Made by a program: the position numbers and the translations under genes. From Ktedonobacteria bacterium brp13 (GTDB lineage Bacteria; Chloroflexota; Ktedonobacteria; Ktedonobacterales; Ktedonobacteraceae): a stretch of 64,000 nucleotides of DNA. Within the stretch, counting starts at the first letter, position 1. Every line of letters begins with the position of its first letter. The notes beneath the pieces are model-generated. The model saw only the letters and a list, made by a program, of their open reading frames with translations, did not search any database and was not told where the DNA came from. Where the stretch lies: contig AP024096.1 in assembly GCA_015099395.1 (NCBI GenBank), forward strand, positions 7,977,485 through 8,041,484. The letters are read 5' to 3'. This document shows positions 62,847-64,000 of this stretch, piece by piece.

Positions 62847-63684
62847 GCCAGCGCTGGCATTAATTCAGCAGGCGTTGGAAGAGGATGGTGCGTTCTCTGA
62901 TATTACGACACTCAGTACCGTGCCGGCAGAGAACTGGTCGCGGGGTCGGATTTTGGCACGCAAACCGGGTGTTATCGCTGGTCTCGCTATCGCGGCGGAT
63001 GCGTTTCGCTTCTTTGATGAGCGTGTCAGGGTTGAGCTTTTAGTGCAGGACGGTGCGGTAGTACAGGCGAATGAAGATTTGATCTTGCTCGAAGGTCCGG
63101 CGCGCTCTCTTTTGAGTGTTGAGCGTACGGCGCTTAACTTTATTGGGCGTCTCTCTGGTATCGCGACGCTGACTGCACACTGTGTGCAGGCGATCGAGGG
63201 GACCCATGCACGTATCATTGATACACGCAAGACCACGCCAGGCCTGCGGCTGCTGGAGAAAGAGGCTGTTCGACTTGGTGGCGGACAGAATCATCGTTTC
63301 GGTTTAAATGATGGTGTGCTCATTAAAGATAACCATATCAAGGCCGCTGGCGGTATCACGCAAGCGGTTGCTGCTACGCGTCGTATGGTGCCTCATCTAC
63401 TAAAGATAGAGGTAGAGTGTGAGACCCATGACGAGGTACGTCAGGCTCTGGCTGCCGGAGCAGAGGTATTGCTGCTTGATAATATGGATGTTGAGATGAT
63501 GCGTCAGGCGGTCGCTATGATCCGCCAGGAGGCTCCGCAGGTCTTGATTGAAGCCTCCGGTGATATTGGAACGAATACCGAACGTCTGCAGCTTGTCGCG
63601 CAGACTGGTGTCGATTTTATCTCGTTAGGGGCGCTCACACATTCCGCTCCAAACTTTAATATCTCACTTGAGTTCAACTCTTAA
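62830..63684 (+). CDS. nadC: quinolinate phosphoribosyltransferase
   Basis: 284 aa from ATG 62830, set by GGAGGG five nt upstream; the longer frame to 62707 lies inside nadB. Motifs DTRKTTPGLR, KEAVRLGGGQNHR and DGVLIKDNH are complete. Makes nicotinate mononucleotide from quinolinate and PRPP. Overlaps nadB by 17 bp. Confidence 0.96.
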   Translation: MLQSYKPALALIQQALEEDGAFSDITTLSTVPAENWSRGRILARKPGVIAGLAIAADAFRFFDERVRVELLVQDGAVVQANEDLILLEGPARSLLSVERTALNFIGRLSGIATLTAHCVQAIEGTHARIIDTRKTTPGLRLLEKEAVRLGGGQNHRFGLNDGVLIKDNHIKAAGGITQAVAATRRMVPHLLKIEVECETHDEVRQALAAGAEVLLLDNMDVEMMRQAVAMIRQEAPQVLIEASGDIGTNTERLQLVAQTGVDFISLGALTHSAPNFNISLEFNS

Positions 63685-63711
63685 CAGGGTGGATCAGAGA
63701 AGAGGGCAATA

Positions 63712-64000
63712 ATGACAACAACTGCTATACAGACTGAGTGTGCTGAGAGCCAGGAGACGCGTATCCTGCCTTTACTGAATCCCAGGACCCGTGCTCGTCG
63801 CGATGTATCGAAGCGTATTGATAACATTCCATTGCTGTACGCAGAGATGGAAGGAGAAGAGTTGGACCGGCGTATTACCGCGGCACGCGAGACGCTGGGT
63901 GATCGTGTCATCGTTCTTGGTCACCATTATCAGCGTGATGAGATTATCAGGTATGCTGACTATCGTGGTGACTCCTATAAGCTTGCCCAGATTGCTGCGG
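63712..64000 (+). CDS. nadA: quinolinate synthase, N-terminal part (cut by window end)
   Basis: First 96 codons from ATG 63712 (AGAGGG 6 nt upstream). The stretch VIVLGHHYQRDEIIRYADYRGDS is the family N-terminal motif. A Thr/Glu-rich leader of about 45 residues precedes it. The Fe-S cysteines would lie beyond the window. Confidence 0.93.
   Translation, partial: MTTTAIQTECAESQETRILPLLNPRTRARRDVSKRIDNIPLLYAEMEGEELDRRITAARETLGDRVIVLGHHYQRDEIIRYADYRGDSYKLAQIAA

Overview
The window looks like a chromosomal segment of a filamentous, soil-type Chloroflexota bacterium, most likely class Ktedonobacteria. The reasons are indirect: Ser/Thr kinases carrying C-terminal beta-propellers, HEAT-repeat proteins, a Sphaerobacter-like queuosine salvage enzyme, two luciferase-like F420-type oxidoreductases, an actinobacterial-style SigR/RsrA pair and CysO/CysM/Mec cysteine route, and about 50% GC. 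No insertion sequence, phage gene or CRISPR array is visible. No taxonomic search was possible.

Layout. 0.1-2.8 kb: murE and a queuosine 5'-phosphate N-glycosylase (both minus). 3.1-8.0 kb (plus): the most striking locus. A 68-aa peptide ends in Leu-Ala-Trp-Trp-Thr-Ile. It is followed by an isoprenyl-diphosphate-synthase-like protein and a polytopic histidine kinase, then a small MarR-like regulator. This gene set and the Trp at the third position from the peptide C-terminus resemble the Bacillus ComQ-ComX-ComP pheromone system, but the gene order is X-Q-P, the kinase is of a different HisKA class and no response regulator is adjacent. 8.1-10 kb: divergent sigR-like and rsrA-like genes with a GGAAT-N18-GTT promoter, and ccdA. 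10-16.7 kb: a HEAT protein, two Ser/Thr kinases and an RpoD-type sigma factor. 16.8-23.1 kb: tex, ftsH and a PP2C phosphatase. 23.7-26 kb: a GH57 glycosidase. 26.4-29.7 kb: a NarL-type response regulator and its membrane histidine kinase. 29.9-32.9 kb: an NAD(P)-binding epimerase-like protein and a GAF-PAS-class III nucleotide cyclase. 32.9-42.8 kb (minus): a metallo-beta-lactamase-fold protein, an acetyltransferase, a histone-deacetylase-family hydrolase, sucCD, a phosphohexomutase, then the overlapping trio PPi-phosphofructokinase/deoB/acetyltransferase. 42.9 kb: a divergent nucleoside hydrolase. 44 kb: cysE. 45.1 kb: tRNA-His(GTG). 45.3-49.3 kb: two LLM oxidoreductases and a HEAT protein. 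49.7-52.7 kb: a rhodanese-MoeB / CysO / CysM / Mec cysteine operon. 53-58.8 kb: an unknown protein and two tandem kinase-propeller proteins. 58.8-61.1 kb: a gene-poor stretch with small proteins and a tRNA-3'-end-like fragment. 61.1 kb to the end: nadB-nadC-nadA, the last cut by the window edge.

How they fit together. Signalling dominates: two histidine kinases, four Ser/Thr kinases, one PP2C phosphatase, a nucleotide cyclase and two sigma factors. Cysteine can apparently be made by two routes, O-acetylserine (cysE) and O-phosphoserine/CysO-thiocarboxylate (49.7-52.7 kb). Nucleoside hydrolase, phosphopentomutase and PPi-phosphofructokinase suggest nucleoside-sugar salvage into glycolysis. Transcription units are unusually well delimited by long, often perfect hairpins.
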